Shown one piece after another: positions 32,341-44,570 of a stretch of 60,000 bases of DNA (its first letter is position 1; each line of letters begins with the position of its first letter). A model generated the notes under the pieces. The model saw only the letters and a program-made list of their open reading frames with translations. It did not search any database and was not told where the DNA came from. Origin of the DNA: Bolinopsis microptera (Eukaryota > Ctenophora > Tentaculata > Lobata > Bolinopsidae); the NCBI RefSeq assembly GCF_026151205.1, contig NC_087081.1, forward strand, positions 6,569,246 through 6,629,245, given 5' to 3'. The position numbers and the translations under genes were made by a program.

Positions 32341-32877
32341 GTTTTATATGGCCACGTCTCTATTCTCTAAGTAATAATAAAGGTCATGTTAATGCTCAAC
32401 ATCTCTTAGGTCACCATATCATGGGCATACACATTATGGTCACAGTGTAATCTTCGCAGTCAAATACATGAGACCTGCTGCAGCCGAACAAAGTAAAGTA
32501 CCGCAAAAACCACTAAATAACCTATGCTTAGCACAACTACTCAGTATAGTCACAAAATGAATATTTATACCAACACATTAATTGGTGGTTTGCAGGAGGC
32601 AGGTAGTTATAATTGAGCCGGGACACCACACACCGTGACGAGCATTCAGACCCATCAGCTTTGAGGTTTCAGCTATTACTGGCTGTTCAGATGAGTTCCC
32701 TGTCGGCTACTTTTAAAACATTGTAATTGAAGTTGGGAGGCTGAGATAGCACTAAAAGAACAGGAGGCTCTGGTTCAGTCAAGATGGCTTTGTGGGGAAC
32801 TTTGAGGGAGAGTCTTGGATCAGTGCCATAACCTTTTATGTCATAGGTTAGCACGTGTCATGCATGTTGCATTAGTA
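32341..32877. other. No gene seen
   Basis: Unique-looking sequence between the 41-bp array and element 2. No coding frame supported. Confidence 0.4.
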
Positions 32878-33585
32878 CAGACAGATCCGTCTGAAAAAAT
32901 CGATTTGCTGACACACGAAGCTTTCAGAGGATTTTTGACGTTTTTGAGTCCCATTAGGTGCCCTCTATGGCTGACCAACTTTTCCAAACTTTTCCACGTG
33001 TCTTAAGGCCACTTTTTGCCACTTTACCACTTTTTACCACCTTTCTTGTTTGTCGAATATCTTTAGTTGTGAACATCGTAAAAGGTTGCGAATCAATCGA
33101 GTGTGTTCATATTATCAGGAAGAAAAACTTTTGTTGAAACAATTTTTACGTCAGATAATAAGTTAATTGGATAATTATCAATTAACTAATTAGCAAAATT
33201 CTAAAAATTTTTTATTGGCTAAAAATGATCGGAATAGCTTAAAACACGGAGAAAAGTAGTTTTTAGAAAAAATTTGAAAATTTTTCACTTACATTTTTTT
33301 TTCGAGACTTTGAAAAATTTCGAAAATTCAAAATATTTTTTTCCGCCAAAAGTGATCAAATTGCATGAAAAGCGGAGAAAAATGATCTTCAAAAAGAATT
33401 TAGTCAATTTTTCGTTTCAAGAATACTAAGATCACCAATATTTGTAGTTGGAGTTCAGTAAATCTCGGCAGATTTTAGTAATAATCAGTAATTACTAACT
33501 CTAAGTGGAAAGGTCTGAAACTATAAGAGTTTCATAACTAATTACAATACAGCCTTATCGATTTTCACAGAAACTGCACCAATGG
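32878..33585 (+). repeat. Left inverted arm of element 2
   Basis: Pairs with 34670-35414. It contains the subterminal GCCACTTTACCAC and CCACTTTTTACCACC words at about 33017-33045. Confidence 0.88.
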
Positions 33586-33755
33586 TACGGTTCTATACCG
33601 TAAACTTCTCGTTTCTCCCATGAGAGGCCCGATATGGAGAGGTTTTACAGTGTATCACGAAAACGTTTACTTGGTCTCATGGCTCTTTGACAGCTCAAAG
33701 AAGGCAAGAAAAGACCAGAAAGCTTAGAATGTCAACTCGCAAGAGCGGGCTACCG

Positions 33756-33889
33756 GACAACTGAACCCAATTTAGACATTTAACCCTAACTCTAACCCTA
33801 ACCCTAACCCTAACCCTAACCCTAACCCTAACCCTAACCAATTAAGCTGATTGGTTAGTGGGAACTAGGTTTAATTGGGTTCAGTTGTC
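33756..33889. mobile_element. Small inverted-repeat element enclosing a telomeric array
   Basis: GACAACTGAACCCAATT at the left and AATTGGGTTCAGTTGTC at the right are exact complements. Between them lies the TAACCC array. At 134 bp it looks like a MITE that carries a microsatellite. No clear target duplication. Confidence 0.65.
33781..33840. repeat. Interstitial telomeric repeat (TAACCC)10
   Basis: Ten hexamers, eight perfect and two variant (TAACTC, TAACCA). The motif is the TTAGGG telomere sequence found across most animals. Confidence 0.98.
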
Positions 33890-34281
33890 AGTCTTCGATC
33901 TGTCCCACATTAATCCCGAGCTGATCATCATGGGCCCCGAATATCCTGCGGGAAGAACCTGTATTTTTACTTCACGACGCCCGGATTTCAAATCAACATC
34001 CTCAATAACATTAACAATCCTTCCTGATCAGGATCTGTCTCTATTAGCAATTTCCAAAATATCCTGACTCTCGTGGAACATTTCACTGAATTAATTATTA
34101 CCGGTTCTTTACTACCCCTTGCCCGACACTTTCCCTTGTTGATTTTACTTTTAGCCTACCCTGACATATGAGGGTGATTTGAGGTATCCCGCAAATGAAG
34201 TATGCAGTACAATACAAAACAGTCACAGTAGATGTTGGAAGGTGTATTTACACTTGCTTCCTGGACCTGGCTGACCTAACT
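33890..34281. other. Element 2 centre, no gene
   Basis: A 69-codon frame crosses from the MITE into this segment (INPELIIMGPEYPAGRTC). I regard it as repeat-derived. Nothing else recognised. Confidence 0.4.
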
Positions 34282-34325
34282 GTAAATGAGCCATGAGACC
34301 AAGTAGACATTTTCGTGATAAACTG

Positions 34326-34580
34326 TAAAACCTCTCTATACCGGGTTTCTCACGGTATAAAGCGTTTCATAAACCTCATGAAGAGCCATATAATATACAC
34401 GTACTGTGTCGTATTGTGATTGAATATAGCTCCATATGTATTACTATGTACATCACCCACCAACTTCGATATGAACAACTCGGTTTGATTGTTGAGGAAA
34501 AGAAGAGATCTGGTAATACAGGTAATACAGGTAGGCCGGTTTAGATTAGCACAATTGACGGTATAGAGAGGTTTTATTTA
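34326..34580. mobile_element. Diverged pogo-like MITE nested in element 2
   Basis: CTGTAAAACCTCTCTATACC at the left faces CGGTATAGAGAGGTTTTA at the right. Same end motif as 30810-31099. It occupies the extra space between the inner and outer inverted pairs on the right side. Confidence 0.6.
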
Positions 34581-34669
34581 TTACGAATGTGATTATCTTA
34601 ACCCCACTGATTCATCATTGAAATCAATAAAATGACAGTACAGCAGGCTATCGTTTCGATCTTGATTGT

Positions 34670-35414
34670 GCCATTCATGGTGCAGTTTCTGTGAAAATCG
34701 ATAAGGCTGTATTGTAATTAGTTATGAAACTCTTATATCGCGATCGTATGGTTAAACTTAACGTTTTTCAGTTTCAGACCTTTCCACTTAGAGTTAGTAA
34801 TTCCTGATTATTACTAAAATCTGCCGAGATTTACTGAACTCCAACTACAAATATTGGTGATTTAAGTATTCTTGAAACGAAAAATTGACTAAGTTCTTTT
34901 TGAAGATCATTTTTCTCCGCTTTTCATACAATTTGATCACTTTTGGCGGAAAAAAATATTTTGAATTTTCGAAATTTTTCAAAGTCTCGAAAAAAAAATG
35001 TAAGTGAAAAATTTTCAAATTTTTTCTAAAAACTACTTTTCTCCGTGTTTTAAGCTATTCCGATCATTTTTAGCCAATAAAAATTTTTTAGAATTTTGCT
35101 AATTAGTTAATTGATAATTATCCAATTAACTTATTATCTGACGTAAAAATTGTTTCAACAAAAGTTTTTCTTCCTGATAATATGAACACACTCGATTGAT
35201 TCGCAACCTTTTACGATGTTCACAACTAAAGATATTCGACAAACAAGAAAGGTGGTAAAAAGTGGTAAAGTGGCAAAAAGTGGCCTTAAGACACGTGGAA
35301 AAGTTTGGAAAAGTTGGTCAGCCATAGAGGGCACCTAATGGGACTCAAAAACGTCAAAAATCCTCTGAAAGCTTCGTGTGTCAGCAGATCGATTTTTTCA
35401 GACGGATCTGTCTG
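34670..35414 (-). repeat. Right inverted arm of element 2
   Basis: Reverse complement of 32878-33585, apart from a 37-bp segment (TATCGCGATCGTATGG region) absent from the left arm. Confidence 0.88.
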
Positions 35415-35419
35415 TACTA

Positions 35420-38400
35420 CATGAGTTATTTGAAATTACATAATAAATGACGTATAATAGACGGACGTGAGCGCATAGTGTCAGAAAACCAATATTTAAT
35501 GGAACAGATTTTAGTCAGGAACTCAGACTAGTTTGGTGAAAACGTAATAACAATTTTTGATAAAAACTGCGGGACTCTTAAAATGTCGTAAGTAAATTTA
35601 AAGAATCAACCTTTTAAAATCAACTTCAAGATAAGAAGAAATAATAAAACATATTGAAAAACTCGTAGATTATGGAAGTCTAGCTGTCACCAGCATTGGG
35701 TATAAATATAATTGAAGAAATGGAGGAGAAATGTAATGTTGACAATGGTGGTTTCATATCGAAACTGCGGCAAAAAAGCAAATATCATTATGGCCAAAAT
35801 GATATCGAAACGTTTTCATAGCTGTTTCAGTTCATTTCATCTCTTAGCGAAAGCAGGTTCATTGGATTTATCAATTATGATCATTGGTCAGTCGTATTTT
35901 ACTCATTTAGCATATGAATTTGATTGCACATAAGATATAATGATCTCGAAAGTAAAAAGTGTTGAAAATTCTATGTAGATAAAATATTAGTTGCGATTGA
36001 TAAGGTAAAACAGATCGGAACTATGAACCAAGAGTTAACAAGTATAGCCGGCATTCAAGTTTAAATCAAATGGGAAATTTGATTAGAAATCTTGCAAAGA
36101 TCGCTTAATTTCTGAGTATACCTGTTTGAATTATTCGACCTATCATAATTTTCAAAATTGCACGAAGACGAAAGATTTCGATGTAATCGATTCCAGCAAT
36201 GTTAAATATTTTGGAACAAACAATGATGCATGAAAATCCTTAACCTTCCCGAAAAAAACAAAATCTGAGGCCATAATAGCAAGATATGCGAGATGGCGAT
36301 TTTATATAACCAATTCTAAACGATAATTTAGATTAACTGTTGACCACATAAGTTAATTACTGATTTCCTAGGCATGAAAATTCGACGCGTTTAGCAAAAA
36401 ATATGCAATGAATGTGTTGGGAAAATATTCGCTCATATTATTTAATCGATTATTCTTATTCTTGGGTATCTATTTTTGAATACTTAGCTCATGTGCACTA
36501 GGAAGACACTAAAAATGGTCAAATGATGACTTAAATATGATACTAATAGCTTTTAAGTTAATTAACCTAGTTGCAAAACATTTGGGTGGTTATGGGTAAA
36601 CGTAAACTTTTAAACAGGATTTAATCAGGAGGAGGTTATAATTACTTTAATAATCACTCGTTTATGCAATTATTATGTTAAATTTAATTATGCTATGATC
36701 AAATTGTTAATTGCGATATACTTACGGTACGGTCATCAAAAGTTTTCCAATTTCAGAATTTGGCTTCATCATCAGAAAATTAATTTGGAAAAACTATTTC
36801 AAATATTTTCAAAAGAAAGGGTGCAGACGAAACAAAAGTCAAAACAGTTATTAGTTATTCATGAAGAATGGCAATCAATAGAATTAGACATAATTCATTT
36901 TTCTGCCAATAAATGTCAATACTATTTAGTTTTAAAATTATTCCTTAAAAACTTCATGATATTAAAAAAAAAGGTGAGGCGCAGCAACAAAACCAAACAT
37001 ATAACACATATAACTTAACTATCACGTTGAAATAAAAATACAACAAAGCTTATTATATTGTGACCATTATTACCGGCTCAGCCGCTCAGAGGAGAAGTAT
37101 AACGTCTAATGAAAATAAATACAACGGCTCCAAGCACGATTCCTTCGCTTAATTGCAGTGCTGACGCTTCTAACACGGTGCATTGCTACTTAGAGACCAT
37201 GATATACCGGCTGACGCAATGGGAGGAATCAATAAAGATGGTGAATAATTTTGATCTTTAATAGTTTAATTGATTGGTTGCTAGGGGAACAGGTTTGCTT
37301 TTAATATTGTTGGTTGGGATTGTTCAGGTTTTTACGAAGCGAAGCTGTGTTGAAAGTTTCCTTTTATGCTTATTTTTTGTTTTCCGTTGATTTGTGAAAA
37401 TTGTTTTACCCTGTCTATCATTTGAAGCTTTAAAAATCACACTGTAGAGACGATGAAAGGAATTAAAAAAATGTAGCTGAAACTCCTTATTGAACACTAC
37501 GTAAATCAAAATAACATATTAGAGTTTGGAAATTATCATACAAAGGAGAAACTGTGGGATGAAATTCCGATTCCGTGAAACCGTACGTCTTCTACAACGT
37601 AACCAGTGAATTATCACTATTATTCTCCTGGATGATGAGTGAATTATCGCTGTTTAATGCTGCAGAAACATGACTCCATTAGAAATTATATGTCAGCAAT
37701 TAGTGAGCCATTACTCAATGAATACTATTACTACGTGGAACTGCCATAATCATAATGAACTAATTATATCGAATTTCGAACATATATTTTAAGCTTGAAT
37801 CAGATTTTCTTGTGAAGATAAATAGAGACCGGTATGCAAAAAAGCCTCAAAAAGTTATTTTTGGTCGAAAAACAGTGATTTACATAAAGTAAGTAAATCA
37901 TTGACACAAATTTTCAATTGCATGATCTTGAAGCTTATTCGTTGCATTTTTCGTGCTGATTTAATATGCTATACAACGACTGAAAGCCAAAAATTCCATT
38001 CCATAAAATTTTGTTGTCTTGGAAGTTGGAAATGTCAGCTGAATTAACGAAAAATCAAAGGCAACGTTTTAGATCATTCAGCAATAAAAGATACCGATAG
38101 AGTCATAGAGATAAAGAGGCTCAGAATTCAGATAGACTCTTTAATATATCTGTCGATAAATGACTCACCATCATTACGTTGAATCAAAAAGTTAAATAGT
38201 TGAATTTAATATTTACATAGTATTAGTTGAACAGTTACTTTGATCTACCCACCATGAGGATTGCAAACAATGAATAGTTCAAATAGTTGGCTGCCAAAGA
38301 TATGAACGACCTTAATTATATTTATAAACATCAGAGGGCAAACTGCCCAAGTAAGGTGATGTATAAACTTTGAAAAAGTTATCATCTCTTGAAGGCGTCA

Positions 38401-38436
38401 TAATTAAAACCACTCTGCAAGAGTTCAAACGGGTAT
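35420..38436. other. No gene seen
   Basis: Three kilobases of AT-rich sequence. The 107-codon Lys/Ile-rich frame at 36695-37018 has no motif and ends in an A-rich run; I judge it spurious. Confidence 0.4.
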
Positions 38437-38702
38437 AGGCGGAGGTCTTGAGGATGGAAGACCCAAGGGCGTAAAACTCAAGGGCGGACGTTTCCTAAAA
38501 GGTTGGACTCGAGGGCGGAGGTCGCGAGTTGGCGGAGGTCGATCACATGACACAAGGGCGGAAGTTTCCTAAAATGATCACATTTCCTTAATGTTGGACT
38601 AGTAATACTACAAAACTTGCAACATCACACAACTTACTTATAATTTATAAATTATACAGTCCTCGAGACCTCCGCTCTCGCGACTTCCGCCCTCGCGACC
38701 AG
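38437..38702. repeat. GC-rich GGGCGGAGGTCGCGAG repeat cluster
   Basis: Variants of AAGGGCGGAAGTTTCCTAAA and CGAGGGCGGAGGTCGCGAG occur four or five times between 38437 and 38580. They recur inverted at 38660-38700 (CTCGCGACTTCCGCCCTCGC). The local GC content contrasts with the AT-rich flanks. Confidence 0.75.
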
Positions 38703-40092
38703 TTCAAACAAATTTGCAGATTACTTAAAAAGTATAAATATATTTTCATCGCATTAAAATCGATAGATACACAGATTATCCAAATAACATCGACATAGTT
38801 GTGTTCATTTTGGCCTGCAAATTCTGCAATGATGTAGATCATTAAATTAAATTATCATAGCTAAAATAGCAACAATAGATAGCATATCGTAAAGTGTATG
38901 TGTATTATATATATGATATATATTGTATACTATAATTGTATTGCTTATCAACATAACCAAATTCTTTGAAATTACATTTTCAATTGTTTATGACCAGGTC
39001 ATTTGTTGTTTGCCTGCATGGTTTTACTGTAATTCGCACAGCATTATTATATCAGCCAAACAATAAAAACACTTTTTTAATCTACAAGTACAGTTATGAA
39101 GTTGTTTTTAGATTCGAGTTAGACGCAGTGGCCCAGCTAACCAAACATGTAAGATACTTGACATTTTATACCTGACATGATACTCGGCAACAATTAACAT
39201 CTTCATAGCACGTGAATAAAAGATTAGCAAATCAGTTTAAAGCAGGAACAAACATTTTCAGAAACGTATCAAAACATGTTGCATCACCCATCCAGCATGA
39301 CAACTAAACTCAAAAAGCAAGCGTCAAACTAAAATCTAAGCAGCACAAAACCATAACGTAATTTATATCACATAACGTAATGTATCTGCCACAACATACA
39401 AAACGCCCTATGACTGAAACTTGGAACCGTAACAAATTGCCTCAATCAAATTATGGTACAAACAAGCACAGCTGGTGAACACACAAGCAGGACTTAATGG
39501 TGCGTGACACAAAATCAGGACTAACTTAAGAATCCTGTCTTCACCCCCAGCGGATGAGATCCAGTAGCCGCTAAACGGTTTACCTATTTATAATACGTAC
39601 ATATATCCGCACAGTACTATGGGTTCAGTGTGCGCGTGAGGCAGGACGGGCGGCTGGCAACACAAGTAACAACCAGCCTGCCTCGCTGATTACCCGCTAA
39701 TTGGTCGTTAATTCACCGCTAATTGGTCGTTAATTCACCGCTACTCGGTTGTAGATACTTTAAGGGTCACATTTGTGGGTCACAATGGTTACTGGTAACA
39801 GGTGATAATTCTAACAGTGAGTTCCAGGGGTTGTATAAAAAGCACGTTCCGGACAAGTGCGCACGTCCAGGTTAACCTCGGATTAAGTTGGAATTGGTTT
39901 TTGTTCTGTTATAAACGCTTATAAACGCTTATAAACGCTTAGAAGTACCATTATTTGGCTCGCATTAAGTTATTAACCAGCATAATTTTAAATGTCAGAC
40001 TACTTACTCATTTAGATGCCAGATCATGTAAGCATATCTTTTAGTTCCAAAGAACTTAAACTGGTCCGGGAGGGAGCTATCAGTTTAATCGT
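38703..40092. other. No gene seen; short tandem repeats
   Basis: Contains an AT dinucleotide-like tract (38900-38935), a 22-bp unit repeated twice (39693-39736, CCGCTAATTGGTCGTTAATT) and three copies of TTATAAACGC (39910-39940). Confidence 0.45.
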
Positions 40093-41088
40093 TAAAAATA
40101 CAGCGTAGAGAAATTTGAATTCGTTCACTTTGAAGTAAGGAAGTATAGTTGGTCTATATTTTGTTGGAACTCCCCCAAGTGAAGGCAGAAAAGGATCTTG
40201 GAGTTCTAACTACCAGAAACTTGGACTGGAGTGATCATATAGATAAGTCCGTGAAAAAAGCAAAGTCTGTTATAGGCTGGATCAAACGAAGTTTGATCTG
40301 CCGTAACAAATTTGTTATGCTAAATGTTTACAGAACTCTAGTTCGACCTCACATCGAATACGCTGTGCAAGTGTGGAATCTACCAGCAGAGCACGGAAAC
40401 TGGAGGACTATTAAGAAGATAGAAGACGTTCAGAGAGAATTTACACGAATAATCGACGGGATTGGTATCCTACCATACGATGAGAGACTGAGAATCCTCC
40501 AGTTAACAACACTACTGGAGCGCCGTATGAGGGGTGATCTTATTGAAACCTTTAAAATAACGACGGGTAAAGTGGACTATGGACAAGATCTTTTCAGGAT
40601 ATCACGTAGCGGTACCAAGATCCTAAAAGATAAAAGAGGAAATCAGGTCCTCAGTAACCGTGTTGCCAATTACTGGAACAAAGTACCAAGTTCGGTTAAA
40701 GAAGCCAGTTCAGTAGACGCATTCAAAGCTCGACTTCAATGTTATAAAAATGAACTGATAGCGAGTGGAGCATCGTCAAAGGGTCACTTCTGGGATCTCA
40801 GCGAAACCTTGATGTCAAAAATAAATACATGTGAGCATGATTCATATGCACATTTCATGTCTAATAACCCATTGATCGCTAAATACCGAGGAATCAATGT
40901 TTCTTGACTGTTAAATTCAGAACTACATGTTAACGTCCTAAAAATAATTAATCATTAAATGTTCCGGATAGGAACATTTTTCTTTTTGATAATATTGTGC
41001 GAACTGCAATAGCGTAGAGTGCAGTTGGGTTTCAAGTTTTGTCGAGATGGCCATGTGGCCATAATCCTATTATTATTATTATTATTAA
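40093..41088 (+). mobile_element. 5'-truncated LINE with (TTA)n tail
   Basis: The copy begins within the reverse transcriptase (YSVEKFEFVHF, cf. the family word DKCEVxHFG) and continues into the C-terminal frame. It ends in a 3' region with a GGCCATGTGGCC hairpin (41049-41060) followed directly by TAATCC and a (TTA)n run to 41088. A hairpin plus short simple repeat is a typical LINE 3' recognition end. Confidence 0.88.
40152..40907 (+). pseudogene. LINE reverse transcriptase C-terminal domain, about 250 codons
   Basis: An intact frame with EKDLGVLTTRNLDWSDHI, KSVIGWIKRSL, NVYRTLVRPHIEYAVQVW, IEDVQREFTRIIDGIG, LLERRMRGDLIETFKI, NYWNKVPSSV, FWDLSETLMSKIN and a stop at 40905-40907. These are the thumb and C-terminal blocks that follow the palm in CR1/L2-type LINE proteins. 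The palm with FADD is not included. A frame change at about 40140-40150 separates it from the KYSVEKFEF start, so the copy cannot retrotranspose. The long intact frame suggests relatively recent insertion compared with the other LINE pieces in the window. Confidence 0.92.
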
Positions 41089-43504
41089 CTTATAAAAATT
41101 GCTTGGCCAATGCGATTTATGCTTGAAGTTATATCCATTAATAATTCAGGCATTTTTGTGAACTTAGAACATCGTACAAGAAATCATGTCCTCAAAAATG
41201 AGTAAATATATAGTTAAGGTAAACACTATTTACACAACACGGCCAAATAACATAATCAAATTTAATTGGATACAAATTAATGCAGTTGATGATCAAATAT
41301 AACTTTTGAGTATTAATGGAGTTGCATCATGTAATTTGTACTACATTAGTAATACAAATTACTATTAGTATTACATTAGTATCATTATAATAGGACGCCA
41401 TTTTGAATTGCCCAAGGCTTCGCTGGGATCCAAATCCTCACCTCCACCCCCGCCCCGCATATAACATCCCTCAAATACAATAAGAGGTTAAGTAACAAAA
41501 CCTACTTATTATTATTAAATAAAAGTTTTAAACAATAGTTATAAACAACGCCCAAGTCTAAATTAACAACATCGACTCAAATAACTTAAATAATGTACTC
41601 ACGGTATTCCATTTGAGCCGTATCCTCGTCATTATCTGAAATAAAATGCGTGTTATCAACTTGTTCAGTAAAGTTTACGTCATGTATATATTTAATTGAC
41701 AGACACGAATTCTTTATTTTTCGCCATACTCCAGGTTATTAAGTATGCAGCGTAAGTATGTCATACTAAGTTTGATATTTAGTTTTACCTCGACTAGAAT
41801 TTGACTTACACTCATAGATAATCAACAATTTATTCAGAGGCTAAAAGAATTATCAACACTATTTCTCACGTTTAAAGTTTGAATAAAGTCGCCATCCAGG
41901 CCCAACCTCTCTTCAAAGAAAAAGTTAAAAAAAGAAAGTCGCATCCAACCAAGTGATGGAAAACACAAACCATACGATACGTTATATATGAAGTCCTTGC
42001 TCAGTTTTGGCACATGATGATCACTACAATTAGTATCATCAGATCGAACTATAATATAATACTAAGGTTTCTTACTTTCGCTCTGATAGATCTGTAACAC
42101 TTTTCTACGGACCTGCGTTAACAGTATCCAAAATTGTGGATTTAATGGTTTTCTTGTGTAGTATGAAACAAAAAGTAAACCGTTGGTTTTATCTCCGGGC
42201 GATTAAAGAAAGTATTTATTTCCCACTATCCAACAAAAATTAGCAACGTTAGCTGCTGCAGTAGAATCTACAAGTCTGCAATTCCATGACACCTCCAATC
42301 CTCTACAGGATTAGAGACAACAATCATGACACAATTTCACCGTCCCTTCACGATTGCAGACACAGGTATGGTCCGTGAAGGGATGACCATAACACCTTGC
42401 AGTTTTTACAAGTCTCCACCAAGTACTTCCCCCTCTGTAAGTGACAATTGAGATGATTGTTTCACTTATTTTGCTTCTGTTTTGTGGCTTCTATTTCAAC
42501 ACGTAGTCTCCAGTTAGCACTTCCACGTTATTCTGTATATCAGGCTGTTCACAAAAAATGCATTTTTTGATTGATGGTGGATAAATTTTGACATGGTTGC
42601 ATTGGACATGCGATTTAAATCAAAATACTGACAAAATTTGATTTTCATTAAATTAAATTTATTAGCATTTGAGATTAGTAAGTATTTCAGTTTAATTAAT
42701 ATATCCTTTCAATTAAATGATATTTAGTGAAAACTTTATTCCTTTCAAATTTTTTTGAAATATAACTTAAGGATACTTGAGTACTTTATTTGTCCAATTC
42801 TTATAAAATACAATTCTGGTAAATAAATCTATCAGGGATATACATTTGTTGGTCACAGTAATAAATAATACTATTAAACTAATAACGACTAGTGAGACTG
42901 GGAAGCCACTCACAAAAAAATCGGATTATTTTACTTTGATCTGCATTCTGCAATTGACCCATTCGACACAATTGAACCCAGCATTGATACTACTTGACAT
43001 TAAACAGCAGAGTTGAGGGTTTGATGCTCAAATGAGGCTTCAAATCCTACTCAGAGAGTCAGAGCCACAATTATGCTGAACGGTGAGCTATATAACGCTC
43101 GATTAGCAGTTATCACTCCGCAATACTACGCTCTAAGTCGTCAATACTCTCCTCTCTCCCATGTAATCACTGCTGGATTGGTAGCTCTCTACAATTTCCA
43201 ACTTCCGTGTCAAATACCTTGTTGTTATTCCTGGTGTCTTACCTAATGAACAAGGTATCTAACTATATGTGCGAAGGAAACTGGGATATTGGGAGGGAAC
43301 GATCACAAAGCGGCCGACGCAAAAGCGGTGCTTGTTTCTTTACGACTCCCGGAAGCACCACAAAATATTGTTATCTAGCTTGTTTTGTAACGATATAAGT
43401 AACACTTTACATTCCTTATCAGCAACAATATGGGCGGCAAAATACAAACGGAAAATGTGAACTATACGGTCATTTGTATCCAGACACATAAATCCAACAT
43501 TAAT

Positions 43505-43546
43505 GCGGATAAAGTTATAACTTTATAAAGTTACAACTTTATCCGC
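43505..43546. repeat. AT-rich hairpin
   Basis: GCGGATAAAGTT and AACTTTATCCGC are exact complements around a TAACTTTATAAAGTTA core that is itself near-palindromic. Confidence 0.75.
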
Positions 43547-44503
43547 CTAACTGCATCTTATAAAAACGCCTACCTCTTGCTGAGATTGTAGCACCTTGGG
43601 ACTGGCTATAGCTCTGATTCCACTGCTAGCTTCAACAACAAGTGACCCTTTGGTGGGTACATCATCATTATCAATCAAACTTTGGGAGTGAACAGCCAGG
43701 GAGTTATCGGTTGGTGACGTCATGGGGTCTAATACTCAATTATATGTCTATGATGGATCATTATTGAGTATGTCTGTGTTATAAGGTATTTATTGGGTAT
43801 TATCAAGCTATGATCTATACAATGGAGCAGCAGCTGGTTGGTATTTTCATTGAGGGTTCCAAGTCAAAGTGGTCGGGGGGTATATTCAGACCTTGGAGAA
43901 TATTCAGCAGAACAAATGTTAGAATTTCAGGCTTCACCGATTCACCGGGGATGATAAAAATATCCAAGTACAGTCTGTACTTTTATTACTAATACTAGAT
44001 CACACAAGCTTGTACCACTGTATATCGACTGGGAACTTTGTGATTAAGCAACTAATCGCTATAAGTATCGGACAATTAAGAGACCCCAACAATTATCACT
44101 CTTAGAACAAAGAGTTGCTAGGAGATCAACCCTGTCACCCGGCAACTACCGATCAGTTACCAGGCAACTACTGACCAGTTACCAAGCAACCTGACCTTGG
44201 TACCATCAAATAGAATAATGACCAAGTGTCAACAACAGCAGGATTCCAGAGAGGGAGATGGTTTGAGGAGAAGGATCTGATCACCAATGATCATAAGACC
44301 TCGGAAGGTACTGATGACCACCGGGGAAGGTACTGATGACAGATTTTAGCAGGTTACGTATTGTTAATATTTGTCTAGTACCCTGACAATGAAACTGGTT
44401 ATTAGCTATACCACCACATTTACATATGGATATATATGGAGATCGATCACTTGTGGGGGTCCAAGACGGGCTAGTATCGGGGTGTTTGTTACTCTTAGTA
44501 GGG

Positions 44504-44570
44504 TAGATCCTAAGCTGGGGTGTTGCTACTCTGTGTCACAGAGAGTAACAACACCCCAGCTCAGGATCTA
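44504..44570. repeat. Long hairpin, about 30-bp arms
   Basis: TAGATCCTAAGCTGGGGTGT pairs with ACACCCCAGCTCAGGATCTA, and the inner part (TTGCTACTCTG/CAGAGAGTAACAA) continues the stem. No flanking A/U-rich terminator context is claimed. Confidence 0.8.

Larger units (their letters stand above)
32878..35414. mobile_element. Second long-arm TA-flanked transposon (element 2)
   Basis: The ends are CAGACAGATCCGTC and GACGGATCTGTCTG, bordered by TA and by the same outward TAGTACAG/CTGTACTA extension as element 1. Arms of about 708 bp (32878-33585) and 745 bp (34670-35414) are near-perfect complements; the right arm has one 37-bp extra segment near 34733-34770. Subterminal CCACTTTTTACCACC and AACTTTTGTTGAAAC segments correspond in place to those of element 1. 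A second inner inverted pair (about 33630-33700 and 34282-34345) and two nested small elements fill the centre. No transposase is recognised. Confidence 0.85.

Noticed and set aside
33858-34067. 69-codon frame containing INPELIIMGPEYPAG
   Set aside because: It spans the border of the telomere-repeat MITE; the frame is probably repeat-derived.
36695-37018. 107-codon plus-strand frame
   Set aside because: Lys/Ile/Phe-rich composition as expected from AT-rich DNA, with no motif and no splice or promoter support.
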